Source: Brachynemurus nebulosus
Lineage: Eukaryota > Arthropoda > Insecta > Neuroptera > Myrmeleontidae
Length of the DNA stretch: 64,000 bases
Assembly (NCBI GenBank): GCA_035578155.1
Contig: JAPWDM010000017.1
Span: 6,304,328-6,368,327, forward strand
Direction of reading: 5' to 3'
The position numbers were made by a program, and so were the translations under genes. The notes under the pieces are model-generated. The model made no database searches. It was not told the origin of the DNA and worked only from the letters and a program-made list of their open reading frames with translations. Below are positions 1 to 17,804 of the stretch, one piece after another (the stretch's first letter is position 1; each line of letters starts with the position of its first letter).

Positions 1-677
1 TCAAATTTAATTGAAATTAATTGAATTTATATTTGTCTCAGACAAATTTAGTTAGTAAGTTAGTTTAGTTAACTATTATTGCGATTATTCGGATTTATGT
101 CTGAACTGTCAGACTTAGGTTAAGTAAATTTTTTTTTTCATTAGTAACTTGTAAAGTACAACGAACCTCAAAAAGAAATGAATTTCGATTAAAACAACTA
201 ATTTCAATCTCAAAACCCTATTTCAAAAAACTTGCCTTTTTATCCTTTATATTCCGTTCAGTCACTACTATACATTTTGTACATACAGCACTATACGAGA
301 ATGCTGAAATTTTGGTAAGATTAATCAGTTTGGCGCCCAAATTTAGCAAACACATCTTTGCTAAAATAGAAATCACTTAACTGCTTTTAGGATATCTAAT
401 CTTACTATTAAAAAAAAATAAAAAAAAAAAAAATTTCAAAATTTTTTTTTTAACGGGTCGTTAAGAGTGTTACGTTCTGTAGAACGTTTTGAAAATTTTA
501 AAAATTGTTAAGTTCCTAAATTAATTTTATTGAACTTTTTGTTGCCTCTAACTGTACCTTGCTATACCTTTTTGTTGACACCAACTGTACTTTGTGTCAA
601 ATTTATTACATTTTTTTTCTTGAGTTGGCATTATTCGCGCACGCATTGTGTGTATTTATTTTGGAGGCAAAACTATC
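1..677. other. AT-rich flank without recognised genes
   Basis: Low-complexity A/T-rich sequence with homopolymer runs around 410-455. I see no coding potential or terminal-repeat structure before the Harbinger end at 681. Confidence 0.6.
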
Positions 678-680
678 TAT

Positions 681-745
681 GCGTGTGTTCCGAAATATAA
701 TCCAGTATACTGGCCAGTATGAATGACGTCATAAATCGACGCCAT
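681..745 (+). repeat. Harbinger left terminal inverted repeat
   Basis: About 65 bp that pair with 10893-10957 on the opposite strand. A second, shorter copy of the motif (TTCCGAAATATA then CTGGCCAG) follows at 757-778. A duplicated subterminal motif of this kind may be a transposase or partner-protein binding site; that role is inferred. Confidence 0.85.
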
Positions 746-1090
746 GCTGGTGAATCGTTCCGAAATATACTGGCCAGCCTGGTCATGCGTGTGGTAAATT
801 TGACACTTATTACAATTAGGTGTGAATGGTGTGAATCCATAGATATGATAGATATAGAGGATATAGATATAATTATGTAATAATAAATGAATGTTGTATG
901 TCAGTTGTATGTGTGTGATATTTTTATAATAAAAATAAAGGAATGACATTATTCTAATAACAACAATTTTATATTTTCTTTGCAAGAAAATTGTGTGTCA
1001 TATATTTTTGGTAATAAAAATAAATTAAAAGAAAACTAAGAAGACAATATTCAATACCAAATAATTAGTGGCAGCGCTTAATTCTTAAGC

Positions 1091-2557
1091 ATGAAGATGT
1101 CAGCAATTGCGACAATATGTCGTGTTGTTGTTGAAACGCAATTTGACTCATCTTATAGTGATTCGGATGATGATGATGATAATGAGATACTGCTTATTTG
1201 TTGTGGAAATAAAAGAGAAGAAATTCCGAAAGTTCATAATTATATTACCTATACTGTTCTTCGAATGTCAGATAAGACATTTAAAAGTCATTTTAGGTAG
1301 TTTGTTATTGTATTGTTAAAAATTCAAAATTCAATGTTATTTGTTTTAGAGTTGACCGAAGCACTGTAAATTATTTGATAGATTTGATGGGATTAGAATT
1401 GTCAGGAGTGCCTGGTAGCGTTGGTAGATGTCCTATTCCCATTTACACACAAATTCTTATGGGTCTTTGGATCATGGCAACACCAGATTCTTATAGGTGA
1501 ATAAAAAAAAAACTTACTTTATAAAATGTACTCACAAAAATATTGATTGATTGTTCGCACTTACAGATCTGTTTGCGAGCGTTTCGATATTGGCAAGGCA
1601 ACTGGTTGGAGAACGGTTTGGAGATTTATTGAAGCTTTATATAAGTATTTGCCAACATTTATTAAGTGGCCTAGTGCTCAAGAAGCTCAAATAACTTCAA
1701 CCTATGTTCAAAGAAGATTTGGATTTCCAGGAGTGATAGGGGCGGTTGATGGGACTCATATAACTATTGCGGCACCTCGTGTGAATGCACACAATTATAT
1801 TAATAGAAAAGGAAGGCATTCTATACAGACTCAAGTAATTATAGACTATACTGTACTGGTTCCCCATAAAAAAATAACATCTCCAAATTTTTATACAGAA
1901 TAACTTATATGCGATTGACGAATTGTTCTATATTAAAATGCTGAGATGTAATTTTTTTGTAGGTTGACACATGATTACTTATGTGCATCCATTTGATCTA
2001 AAGCTTCGTCTCCATACGAAATCTTTTTTCAGGTGGTTTGTGACCATACCATGAAATTTATCCACGTTTATGCTGGCGAAGTAGGATCTGTTCACGATTC
2101 AAGAGTTTTCCGACTTTCGGGATTACAGGATCTGTGTACACCCGCTAATTTTCCAGGAGACAGTCATTTGTTAGGTGATCAAGCCTATATACTACAACCG
2201 TGTGTAATGGTGCCTTACAAAAATAATCGACATTTAGATAATGCTGAGCTTCATTATAATACAATTCATTCTTCAGCACGCACGATGGTTGAACGCTCAA
2301 TTGGATTATTAAAAGGACGATTCCGCAGTCTACTGGATAAACTGCCGCTCAGACGAACCGATTTAATACCATATTATATTGTTGCATGCTGTGTTTTACA
2401 TAATATTTGCATTTTACAAAATGATTTAGCTGACATTCCAATAATCATTAATAATAACGTCGAGAATCCACGCCATGTACCTCAGTTAATAAACAATGCC
2501 TTGCGGATAAGAGGTATCGCCAAGAGAGATCAAATAAAAGAGGCCATTAACGTATAA
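1091..2557 (+). CDS. Harbinger DDE transposase (HARBI1-like), four exons
   Basis: Reading through GT-AG introns gives exons 1091-1296, 1350-1496, 1567-1834 and 2033-2557, in frame for 381 residues ending at TAA 2555-2557. Family proteins are about 350 residues. The N-terminus has an acidic Asp run. The DDE_Tnp_4 nuclease landmarks are present: GAVDGTH with Asp179, GSVHDSRVF with Asp229, LLGDQAY with Asp256, and MVERSIGLLKGRFR with Glu294. All three junctions restore codons and join recognisable blocks such as SYR/SVCERF and Q/VVCDHTM. I see no stop or frameshift, so the gene may still be functional. It would act in the nucleus, cutting and inserting its own element with help from the MADF/Myb-like partner. 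Start choice is the first Met upstream of the acidic region and is less sure than the rest. The open track is split into separate ORFs only by introns. Confidence 0.88.
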
Positions 2558-2729
2558 TTTAAACGCCATTATATTTTCTTATTCTCGAAATTTTTAATTA
2601 CATAAATAAAATAATAATACACCAATTCTTTTGTACTTTGTTGTTAAAAACAATTGTTTTAAATATTTAATAAAATAAAAATTATTTACATTTATTGAAA
2701 ATCTAAGTTTATTAAAGAAAAAATCTAAG

Positions 2730-2954
2730 TATCGTCAAACGGGGCTATTTGAAAACGGTGGGGCTATCTGGAACAAAAAAAAAGACAAACTCTTGAAGAA
2801 GAGTTTTAAAAAAGATTTAAACTCTTAAAGAACATCCCCTATTAAAGACGTATTAACGTAATGAATCGTTCAGAAATCAAACAGATACAAGAGCTTAAAT
2901 TTTTTTTTTGTTCCAAATAGCCCCACCGTTTTCAAATAGCCTCGTTTGACGGTA
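2730..2954. mobile_element. Palindromic MITE with TA ends, nested in the Harbinger element
   Basis: About 46 bp at each end are inverted copies (GTCAAACGGGGCTATTTGAA on the left). TA occurs at both boundaries (2730-2731, 2953-2954), fitting a Tc1/mariner-type TA target. No coding capacity. It sits between the two convergent Harbinger genes, so it inserted without breaking either. Confidence 0.7.
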
Positions 2955-3797
2955 CTATTCTTTATGTAAAAGTAATTGTAACAAATAAGTTCTTTCAGTT
3001 TATCATTTTTTTTAGTTATTTTTAATTACATATTCATTCTTTACTCGGGAAAAATGATCGGGTCTAAAGATTTGATTTTAACAAGATATGTATCTGAATC
3101 TATTAGAATCAAAAGTTTATAAAAAAAAATTCAATTCCAGTTTATAAACAAATTCTTATTATACGTAGAAGATACGTATTTTTTAAAGTTTATTGTACAA
3201 ACGTAGGTTGTTAATTCCGTCAATTTACAACGTTAATTTTGATTTTAAAAAATTAACTGGTAACAAAATATAGCAACTCCGATATTTGATTTCCAAAAAT
3301 TAATAAGTCGATTTAAGCCAGTTTTAAGAGAAAAACGTAATCACGTGGTATATTCAGTTTCTATTATAATTTTATAGTGAGTATAGGTATTCCATTTATT
3401 CGAACATCATTAAGAAATCAGTTAAATATATATTAAAGATATATTTTATTATAAGATTATTATTTATTACGAATTTGGATAAAAATTTAAGTAACAAAAA
3501 ATCTCCAAAAAGAGTTTTTATTAAAAGTAATCGGAAGAGAACCAAAGAAAAAATTGAGAGGCAAGTTAACTTTTCACGTACTGTTCTTCAAATATAAGTA
3601 AAAAAGGTTACTGTGCCAATTAGAATTATATGACTCCACACCCTAAATAATGTGTTGATAATTTTAATATATATTTTAAAATAACATGAATAATAATTAC
3701 AAAAAAAAAGTTTTTGTTAATTTAAACAACTAAAAATACACCCGTTTTATGGAATTTCTCATTTTTATTAAATTTGGAGCCAAGATTCTAAAGAGCA
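2955..3797. other. Spacer between the convergent Harbinger genes
   Basis: AT-rich sequence between the transposase 3' end and the partner-gene 3' end. I see no further gene or repeat. Confidence 0.5.
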
Positions 3798-5119
3798 CTA
3801 ACAATCATCACGCTCAAGTTTGGCTTTCTTTGCAGCAGCAATCACAGAGAAGCTTTGGGCCATTGACTCCATGCAATCATTGAAGCGATCCAACCTGGAC
3901 ATTTTTTCTTTATGTTTTTGGGCATCATATTCTTGTTTAAGACGTCTGTCCACTGATAATTCCTCCAGAAGTGATTGTAAAGGTTTTATTTTCTTGGGTG
4001 GTGGTTCCGAAATCTTGACGTCTATTTAAACAAAAAGATGATATAAATTGACGTACAACTTACAGTGTACCAAACAAAATTACCTAGGTTCATTGGAATA
4101 CCACTTCCGGCAACAGACAACGGCTTTACCCAATTTTCTTTATGAAACAGGTTATGCAAAACCTATAAAAAAACAACGTAAAATTGTACAATCGAATAAA
4201 TGAAGTAAGCGAAGAAACCGTGTTTCAATCACTTACCTCGAAATAAGGCCAAGTGATTGATGTTTCACCGGATTTATTTTTTAAATCTAGTTTTTCACGG
4301 TAAATTCGTTTCAGACTATCTATTTTCGACGAACATTTCGAAAAAGGCACCGTTTTACCTTTTTTTTCGAATAAAATACTATTGAAATTAGAGACACATC
4401 TATGTAGAGCAGCTGAAATATCTTGTTTTTTTACTCATAAATGAACTCCTTCCTTTTCGTAACAATCAATCAAAAGAAATGTCTCGTCTTCTTTCCAACT
4501 ATGTACACTAGCTGAAATTCGTACAATTAAGTTATAAAATACTCATACATTAGAAAAGATTAAACTGAAAATTATGACTGAATGATAATTATACTATGGG
4601 CATTAATTTTTCATTAAAAACAATAATTTACTTACAATCTACATGATATTCATGGTCGGCTGGTCTGTTTTTGTTGCACGATACATCAAGAGGTTTGTCC
4701 TCAGCAACATCTAAAGTTTCATCCGTTTCATCTCTAAAAAGTTGCTCATTTTGGTGGTTGGCTGGTATATTTTCATCATTGCACTTATCTTGAAGTTGTA
4801 TGTCTTCAATTCTAATAGGACGACCTGTTTATAATAACAATAATAAGTACCTAATCAATAAATTTATGATTAATGCAATATGTACATATTTTCTGAGAAT
4901 CTACCTGCTTCTAAGTGTTTCACCAGCAAAATTCCGCCGTAATCTGGGTCTGTAAAATATTAAAATTAAAAGCATGGTATTTTAGGTTAGTCAATAAAGT
5001 ACAAGAAAAAATATACCTATCCTTGCTCTTTTATATTCCTCTAGAGATACAGTTAGCGTATAAGACTTATTATTTCCTTCATCCACCAAAATTAATTCCT
5101 TACTTTCTCGAAACGACAT
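3798..5119 (-). pseudogene. Harbinger MADF/Myb-like DNA-binding partner, one in-frame stop
   Basis: On the minus strand six exons join through GT-AG introns: 5119-5017, 4949-4905, 4824-4636, 4511-4237, 4162-4084 and 4021-3798, about 304 codons ending at TAG 3798-3800. The middle contains a trihelix/MADF-type fold: W-K-E-D-E-T-F-L-L-I near residue 118, then C-S-S-K-I-D and a Y-R-E-K-L step, then I-T-W-P-Y-F. A basic PPKKIK stretch follows and could be a nuclear signal. The C-terminal part is charged and probably helical. In PIF/Harbinger transposons this protein recruits the transposase to DNA and into the nucleus. The single defect is TGA at 4435-4437 (codon 138), inside the DNA-binding domain. 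Splice sites otherwise look intact, so the inactivation appears recent. It is transcribed toward the transposase gene. Confidence 0.75.
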
Positions 5120-5211
5120 TATTATTTTAAATAATAAAGAATTTTTGAAAGTCTAATAATACACGAATATTACACACACGCCCGTTTAACATCTGACACT
5201 TCGACTTCTCT

Positions 5212-5227
5212 CACCAGTACAATATGG
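5212..5227 (+). repeat. 16-bp direct repeat, left copy (putative target duplication)
   Basis: Identical to 10880-10895. Left of this copy is Harbinger sequence; right of it is the fold-back arm. Confidence 0.8.
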
Positions 5228-5230
5228 TAG

Positions 5231-6820
<1,590 letters not shown>

Positions 6821-8604
6821 GGTCTCGCCGGGTAAGTATTATGTGATTTCGGCCCAGCGGCTTTTTAGGCTATTCTTTTTCACGAATGTTGCTCATGGTG
6901 AGTAATGTTCGAAAATATAGGTATTAGACCTGTACCCCCTGTATTGTCAGAGATATGGGGGTAACAACCCTTAAATTTAAAATTGTTTTTCCTCAAAACT
7001 ATTGAAGATAATTAGATGAAATTAATAAAGAATATTGACATAAAGTAGCTTTATATTATATAATTTTTTTACATTCGTATGACGTTATTTACTAGATTAA
7101 AATAATAATTGAATTTTTGAGGATGCATGTTTTACATCAACTCCTTGAGTGACACCTACCAAAAAAATATATGTTATTTGGCTCTAATATGGTTATCGTG
7201 TGTAGAAATTTCAGCAAGGTCAGATTGGTGGAAGGTGTATTAAAAAAATATAAATTTAGGTTAAGTAACAATAAGACACCCCCTCGAAAAAAATTAGGGT
7301 TGTGATTTGGGTGAGTGACTATGGTATTTCTTTGCATTTTTCGACTCTGAGTGCGAATCTGGGATCAAGAAAATTCTTATACCCCTAAAATTTTTGTATA
7401 GAGCCACAAATATCCCTTAAGTAGGTGTAAAGTTATGAATATCAATATGATTATTACAGATAGGAATATAAATAGGCATTTTACAATGCTCGTGCCCTTA
7501 TATTATTGCCAAGGGCTCCACCAAGGTGATTTTAATGGATAGTATCATCATTCTAGAATTTGGATTGACCCATGTCTTTAAACTTTAAATAATTTATTTT
7601 GCTATCTTCTAGTAAAAATACTCATTCAAAAAATTCATCATTAAAAAGCATTACTAAAGTTAAAGGCACTATATTGATTGGTGAGCCGGATTAAAAACAA
7701 CAGGTGGGTCAGGTCTGGCCCAGCGACCGTAGTTTTCTGACGTCTGATTTAGAAGATTAATGGAAAAATTAATTTATTTTGTTATTAGACCTTGTACTAA
7801 CGAAAACTGAAAGCGATTCAAAAAAATCATTTTGATAAATAAAAGTTAATTGACCTTAATTTTTAAGGTATACAAAGTTTAATTACCATATTTGATAAAG
7901 ATAATATTGTTAGTAACCCTTCCTTCATCACTGGAAAGCTTTGATATTAAAAGTCCACAAAATCAAATACGGCAGTTCATATTACTTATTGTAATAGACC
8001 GTGGTTTTGGAAAAGAGACATCAACGCCGATTTACATATGAATTTTATAATACGGGAAAGGTTAAACTTATCATTAAACGGATGCGTATGAAATAATAAG
8101 GCCCTTAAAACCCCCAGAAAATTAAATTTATTTCCAAAAACTTTTAAAGAACAATTAATAAATTCCAAGTACATGTCTTTGTTTCTTACAAAATGCAGTG
8201 CATTACAAATCTATAAATACATATAATAAAACTGTAAATGGACCCAGGGCCGTGGAGAAAAATTGTGGGCCCCGGGAATAAACTAAAATCTTTTAAAAAA
8301 TTCCTCCCAAGAAAATAAGCTATGAACAAAAAAACCTTTTTTCCTTGGCCCTCTATCGACAGTTACGGGCCCCCTCCTCAAGCCCGGGCCTCAGGGCTAG
8401 AACCCCAGTTACCCCCCACCCCCACGTCGGGCCTGAATGGACCGTGTCTGTATGTACATGGAATATTTTTGGAAAATTGTCTGATATTATAGACAGTTAT
8501 TAATTTAGATACCAAAACAGCGATATTTAAATTTTGACCTGTCCGTCTGTCTGTGCACGCATCATGCAAAAACTACTAGGAGGATTTTGATGAAATTTGA
8601 TTGA
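6821..8604. other. Loop of the fold-back element, with a Helitron-like fragment
   Basis: Unpaired centre of the palindrome. No convincing gene. Bases 8435-8600 (GTACATGGAATATT, AAAACAGCGAT, a TCTGTCTGT tract and GATTTTGATGAAATTTG) match the start of the Helitron at 61.05-61.23 kb, so a Helitron-family fragment was captured or inserted here. The segment around 8240-8430 is locally GC-rich. Confidence 0.55.
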
Positions 8605-8844
8605 TTTAAAAAATATTTATTTTTTTAGCTTATTGTACTTTCTCACTTGGGCTGGTAGTGTATTTCTAAATACATTTCAAATTTTTATTTCATTACTTCC
8701 TATCTTCAATTGTTTGAATAAATTTCCGACTGAAAAGAAAATTCAGCTACTACTGTCACTGTCATGGTAAGACTTGAGCTTGGGACTATGATAGAATTTT
8801 ATTTGGAGGTTGCCACAATTCGAAAATGATGCCGATTCGGCAAA

Positions 8845-8848
<4 letters not shown>
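8605..8848 (-). repeat. Fold-back inner arm, right
   Basis: Inverted partner of 6577-6820, followed by the (TA)n tract at 8849-8981. Confidence 0.75.
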
Positions 8849-8931
<83 letters not shown>

Positions 8932-8938
8932 TATATAT

Positions 8939-8981
<43 letters not shown>
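8849..8981. repeat. (TA)n microsatellite
   Basis: Long TA run at the edge of the inner right arm, matching in position the tract at 6460-6576. Confidence 0.95.
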
Positions 8982-8982
<1 letters not shown>

Positions 8983-9659
8983 CATATTTACTCATATGAC
9001 AAAATTTAAACCGAATGGATTCCCATAATTTCCCACAAATTTGAACTTTTTTGTTTATAATATTAATATTTGGATCTTCTACTTCCTATATAAGCTAAAA
9101 ATTTCATTAATAGTTTTTAAGAAAAAATTCTCTAAGAAAAATGTTATGCATGCAATTTGTATCAACATGTCCAACGCCACATTCGTATTCGAACACCTTA
9201 CAATTTGATATATATTTTTATGTTTCAAAAATGAATTACTTTATTTTCAAATTTAGAAGTATATTTACGTAGGTAAGTACCTATATTTTAAATAAACATA
9301 AAATTTAATAATCCCTAAGGTCAAGTTTTTCATTTATTTACTGGAAAATTAACGGAATTTCAATAGAGTCCAAGAAATCGGTTATTGATCTATGTTACCA
9401 AAATAAATTCTACGGAAAGGGTTTAAATTGTAAGTAGGCGACTATTTAACACTTAATACGTCATAAAGGACCACAAACAGGATAATAAATTAGCAAATAA
9501 CTCTTGAAATATGGATAAAAAATACTACATCTTGTTCTAAATTGTCATTTTTGAATGAATAAATTAACAAAATTCCACCAAAAAGCCCGAAAATGGCCAG
9601 AATAAGGTGAAATGGTTGCACAGCAAAGAATTTTCGCACTGAAAGAACTTCTCGCGTTT

Positions 9660-9663
<4 letters not shown>
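8982..9663. other. Asymmetric segment of the fold-back element
   Basis: About 680 bp between two (TA)n tracts with no inverted partner on the left side. AT-rich; no gene seen. Confidence 0.45.
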
Positions 9664-10879
<1,216 letters not shown>

Positions 10880-10895
10880 CACCAGTACAATATGG
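10880..10895 (+). repeat. 16-bp direct repeat, right copy (putative target duplication)
   Basis: Identical to 5212-5227. It leads directly into the Harbinger terminal inverted repeat. Confidence 0.8.
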
Positions 10896-10957
10896 CGTCG
10901 AAGTCATGACGTCATTAACACTGGCCAGCATACTGGATTATATTTCGGAACAAGCCC
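10893..10957 (-). repeat. Harbinger right terminal inverted repeat
   Basis: Reverse complement of the left terminus, with a few mismatches. It lies 5.6 kb away from the rest of the Harbinger right half because a fold-back element inserted between them. Confidence 0.85.
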
Positions 10958-10960
10958 TAT

Positions 10961-13339
<2,379 letters not shown>

Positions 13340-13653
13340 AACACTTACTGACTGACAGACAACGCACAACCTAAACTGTTGGGTTTAGAAGGACAAAATT
13401 TAGCACAGGAGATATGAAAATTGGAGTTTAGGCTTCTATTTATAAATAAAAGTCAAGTGTGTAAACGTTTTTGGAAATTTATTCTCTAAGGGATTAAAAC
13501 AGGAAATGAAAGTTAGTATGGGAAGTCCGTTATTTTTGAAGTTAGAAACGCGAATATTGATTTAGGCTTTTGCAAAACATTAAAAGTGAGCAGAAAGTGT
13601 GTACCTAATAAAAAGATATTGTCGATGGGAAATCCCATCGGGTATACAGCTAG
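13340..13653 (+). mobile_element. Helitron 3' end
   Basis: The segment ends with a perfect 8-bp stem (CGATGGGA, loop AA, TCCCATCG; 13623-13640), then nine bases, then CTAG at 13650-13653. A short hairpin shortly before a terminal CTRR is the Helitron 3' signature. The preceding 300 bp (ACAAAATTTAGCACAGGAG and nearby) has the look of arthropod Helitron tails. I cannot place the 5' TC end. Confidence 0.6.
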
Positions 13654-14114
13654 GTTACATTATAATATTTTATAATATAAATTTATAATATACTTGATAA
13701 CAATATAATAACTAATCGATTTAAATTTTTTAAATAAATTTGCCCAATTTACAAACCAAAAAATACACTGAATATATTATATACGCCCCTTATTGTTATT
13801 ATTAACTCATATGGATTGAAATACTCAAATAAAAATTTATCCCAAATAGGTATGACGGATTTTCTTTCAATAATCACATTGTACGTTACCAAGTATTTTA
13901 TAAAATCATTGTAGGTAAAATGAATTATTCTATTCGTAAAAATTTCTTACCAGTTCAATTAAAACATAAGCACTCAAAATTTTAATTTGTAAAATCAAAA
14001 TACACTAAATGATGTAATAAACCATTCACACTAAAAGATTATCATAAGCTGTTGTCACAAACTGTTGATTAATTTTGTTACTTATTTGTTTTTTAAGCGT
14101 TTTACTTAATTTTA
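13654..14114. other. AT-rich spacer
   Basis: Nothing recognised. Confidence 0.45.
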
Positions 14115-15090
14115 TTGTAAATATTTACCACGCCGACTTACACTAACATAAAAATAAAACATTTCAAATACATATAACAATACCCTTAACTTTTAGTGTA
14201 AAAATACTAAAAGTGGTAGAAAAGGTAATGTGGAATCCCTAAAGGGCACACGTTCGATATTAAATGAATACAGATACAAAATTTCAGACTTCTAGGTTTA
14301 CTCAGAGAGTCTCTAGGTGTGTTAGAAAATAAGCAAAAAAATCAAGGAAAAATTGGCGTAAAAATCGTGGGATTAAGGGTTAAACCTCCAAAAAGCAATG
14401 GCTGACTATTAGCTTAACCTGTACACAAAATTTCAGCCCTCTGGGTTTATTTGGGAAGATTTTGACCCGAACGAAAGTGTTAAATAAAAAACAAGAAAAA
14501 TCATGTTCTTTTTGGTATAAAAATGATGGGGGTAAGGGTTAAAAGTCGAGACCCCAAAAGCACCCCCTTGATACTAATTCAATCCGAATACAAAATTTCA
14601 GCCCTCTAGGTTTATTTGGGTGACCTGTGCGAGTGGTACAAATTTCGAAAACGTCGAAAAAGCATGAAATTTTAGCTTAAAAATGAGGGGGTGGGGATAA
14701 AATATTAATACCTCCAAAAAGCACTACCTAGGTAGAACTCTATCAACACACCAAATTTCAACCCTCTACGTTAATTCTGGGGGGCTGGGGGCGTGTTAAA
14801 TCCAGCCAAAATTGTTCTTTCCCTCTCTACTCCCTCCAAATCATCCTAGGAAGCTGAATTTTGGATATGTTGTAGATAATCGACCGAAACATTATTTACA
14901 ACCGGTTTGAAAAAGTTTTATTGTTTTGCCGCCGCCCCCCCCCACGACCACCACCTCCCTAAAGGTTGGGTCCGATCCAAAACTTGACCCCAGTTTGATA
15001 GTATGAGGTGCCTCGAAAATAAGCCCCACTTACCAAATTTCAGCTCTTAACTTCCATAGGGGAACCCTACACATATTAAAAGGTGGTGGG

Positions 15091-15163
<73 letters not shown>

Positions 15164-15205
15164 CCGCTAGTCTCGCGTCTCGCCGTTCTTATCGTATGGG
15201 CTGTA
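14115..15205 (+). repeat. Module A, copy 1: interspersed repeat with internal CAGCCCTCTAGG-type units
   Basis: The same block appears inverted at 31575-32720 and direct at about 57600-58516. It contains four or five degenerate units spaced about 110-130 bp, each with AAATTTCAGCCCTCTAGGTT or close variants. A (TA)n tract sits at 15094-15162 and the block ends with CTCGCCGTTCTT sequence. Non-coding; probably part of a large non-autonomous element. Confidence 0.8.
15094..15162. repeat. (TA)n microsatellite in module A copy 1
   Basis: TA run between GGTGGTGGGAAAA and the CCGCTAGTCTCGCG block. The homologous place in the inverted copy (31689-31764) also carries a TA run. Confidence 0.95.
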
Positions 15206-15765
15206 TAAGTCTAATTTTTCGGAGAAAATTCGACTAAAAAGTGTACTAACTGTAATAAATATCATAATTTAACTCATGTGTATCCAGTCTCATAAGAATA
15301 TTGTAGTTTTTTCACTTTTACCATGGGAAATAAATTAGGACAAATTTTTACAACGAAAAAAACAGTACAAAACATTTACTGTAGGTAAACACGATAAAAA
15401 CGAAACAAAAATTCCTATTGGTAAACTTAACTGATTTCAGAAACATAGTAATAATGTATTAATAATAATAATATTAATTATACTATTTTATTCGTTAAAT
15501 TATGTATCTTATCGTATTATATTTTTTCTGAACAAATTTGTGTTTCCTACAACTCAAATTTCTTGCCTTAAAAGCAATTTTACTCGAAGAACAGTCAACC
15601 CAAAAACGCTTCAGCTTCGCTGTGGCGTTTTTGTCAATTAACAGTTCTTCTCGTTAAATTGCTAGACAACAAATTTTCGTTAGACAAACCCTAATTTATT
15701 CGAAAAAAAAATATAAACCTCTCGTGTAATAATAAGTGATAAATATTGTAATTTAAAAAATATTA
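15206..15765. other. AT-rich segment interrupting the left modules
   Basis: No equivalent is seen in the inverted copy, where MITEs occupy this place. Nothing coding. Confidence 0.4.
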
Positions 15766-16195
15766 TTAAAGTCAGTTTTTATTTATAAAACATAAATTTT
15801 GGATTTTTTGAAAAGAAAAAATATCTTTATACAGGCCTTCCAGTTTACTATTTAAGGTCCTTTTTTATTTAGTATTTAAAAATAAAACCCAAAGGCTATT
15901 GGCCGATAAGCATGGGTAGGAATGCCCTCGTACGAATTGTGTTGGCTTTTTTCCTGCTAACTGCTATCGACATAAAATCGAAATTTACTGAAAATCAGCC
16001 CTTAAAAACTTAACTTTTTTTTAAAGCCGCAATCAGCCGGAGACTTATCATCGGTTTTGAAAACACCAAAATGACTATCCGCCAGTACTCTTTCAACCAC
16101 ATTTAGATATCGTGAAAATACCGAAGATGTAGCGAAAAATTTGACTTCCGTGATGAGGCCCCGCTGCTCACGGCGTTTTTTTTCTTTATTACCCA
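15766..16195 (+). repeat. Module D, copy 1
   Basis: Direct copy of 35583-35990: AATTTTGGATTTTTT, CTTCCAGTTTACTATTTAAG, GATAAGCATGGGTAGGAATG, and a terminal CCGCTGCTCACGGCG. A fragment is inverted at 57335-57415. No coding sequence. Confidence 0.75.
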
Positions 16196-16315
16196 CAAAC
16201 TGTTTTCGAGTACATGCAGTTTAAACTAATCAAATTAAATAAAAATAATTGAAGTCTATATACATATATAGGTTACGCACGCACAAAATATTATCGATAA
16301 TAATCTGTGATTCAC

Positions 16316-17275
16316 AATAGGGCTTTTTCATTTAAAAGCAGCCAATATGGAAAAGTCAAGGTTTCAGATTTGTTTCATATTCACGTTATTTTATCTATCA
16401 AGAGCTCTGAGTCAGAATATGACACCAGTTGCCCCAAATTAGCATTCGCTCTCGAGATATTTAGGTCCTTTTTGAAAAAATTGTTATAACTTTTTTGAAA
16501 AAATTGTTATAACTTGAAAACGGCTAGCTCAAATTTCATGAACATTGGTACGCAAAATGGAGAAATGTCGTAGTATAGGTTGAAATAGAAAAAACTTTGT
16601 TTTATTGTATAGTTTCACCCTCCCAACCCCTCAAAATAGTCCAACTTTGGACAGCCCTGGACCAAAAGTGCCTTAACGTATTTAAGTGATGTTGATCTCA
16701 TTTTATGCAAAAATCTATGCTCTTTCCATATATGAAGAGAAACGGGTGGCCTTTTGATGGTATCATTGTGAAAATCAAGAAAAACTGACAGTCTGTGTTA
16801 ACAGAGTACTATATAATATAATAAATAATAAATACACTTACTAGAGAAATATACCAAAAAAAAAACTGATTTAGTTTCATTAATGTTTGAATATGTTAAC
16901 CTTGGTGACAACTTAAATAACAGTTATTGTTTTTATTTGTCGGGAAATTGTTCCAAAGGGTTTAATCACCCCTTAAAAAATTAAAGTAATAATAAAATTT
17001 CTCAAATTTCCTTTTAAATTAAAAAAAAATTTACACTGGCTCTATGTTAATTTTAAGAAATTGCCAATCTTGGTATTGCGTCAACAGTGGTAGCAGGAGG
17101 TTAAATTTTAAGAGTAACAGTTAAACAGGGTCAATCCAAAAGGAATCACCCAGCTATATTATTCAACATTTTTGATTTTCCTTTTTTTAGACTTAAACTT
17201 CCTATTAGTTGCCATTTTGAGTTTAATTTGGGAGCGTTTAGGACTGAAAACAAGTATTGCGTAGGTGTATATATG
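16316..17275 (+). repeat. Module E, copy 1 (arm of the large inverted repeat)
   Basis: Inverted copy of 29489-30495 over about 1 kb, with scattered differences. A partial direct copy is at 24545-25035. No protein is recognised. Confidence 0.85.
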
Positions 17276-17596
17276 TGGTGACACGCAATGATTAAAAAGT
17301 TACATAACATCAAACTTTCCATTCACCCTCTAATCATCAAGACTTCTGGCGCCTTCATTAGCGATAATTTGGAAACAAAAGAAATCCAAAGGACAAAATT
17401 TTTTTGTAGAAAGCTAATTAATTTTAATATAAATAGAGTACACCAAAATCATTGTAAGACTAATTAAAATAACGTCGTAATGTTAATTTTGTAATTGACC
17501 ATTTTTATTATTAATAAATCTATTGTTGAAAATTATTCAAATCTTTTTATTTTCAGATTGAAAAACTTTAACTCAGTGAAAAAGCAAGTAAAGTCG
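17276..17596. other. Flank between module E and the LTR element
   Basis: No gene seen. It does not match the other side of the LTR element, which is module E-like, so the left junction may be rearranged. Confidence 0.4.
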
Positions 17597-17787
17597 TGTT
17601 TATTAATTTGACGTAAACAAATTAAATCAAAGTACGTGTTTCTTAATTCGACGTAAACCAAATTAAATGGCGATCCTCATTGAGAGTTTGTTCTCAAAAT
17701 TATCAAACAACACATTAATCATATTTGGAGTCATCATCGGAGCCAAGTCGCGACGAATTCAATCAACATTACTTCGGTGGCACGACA
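17597..17787 (+). repeat. 5' LTR
   Basis: 191 bp, begins TGTTTATTAATTTGACG and ends GGTGGCACGACA. It contains two related 20-bp blocks around GACGTAAAC at 17607 and 17649. Confidence 0.9.
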
Positions 17788-17804
17788 CAAGTACTATTAA
17801 AAAT

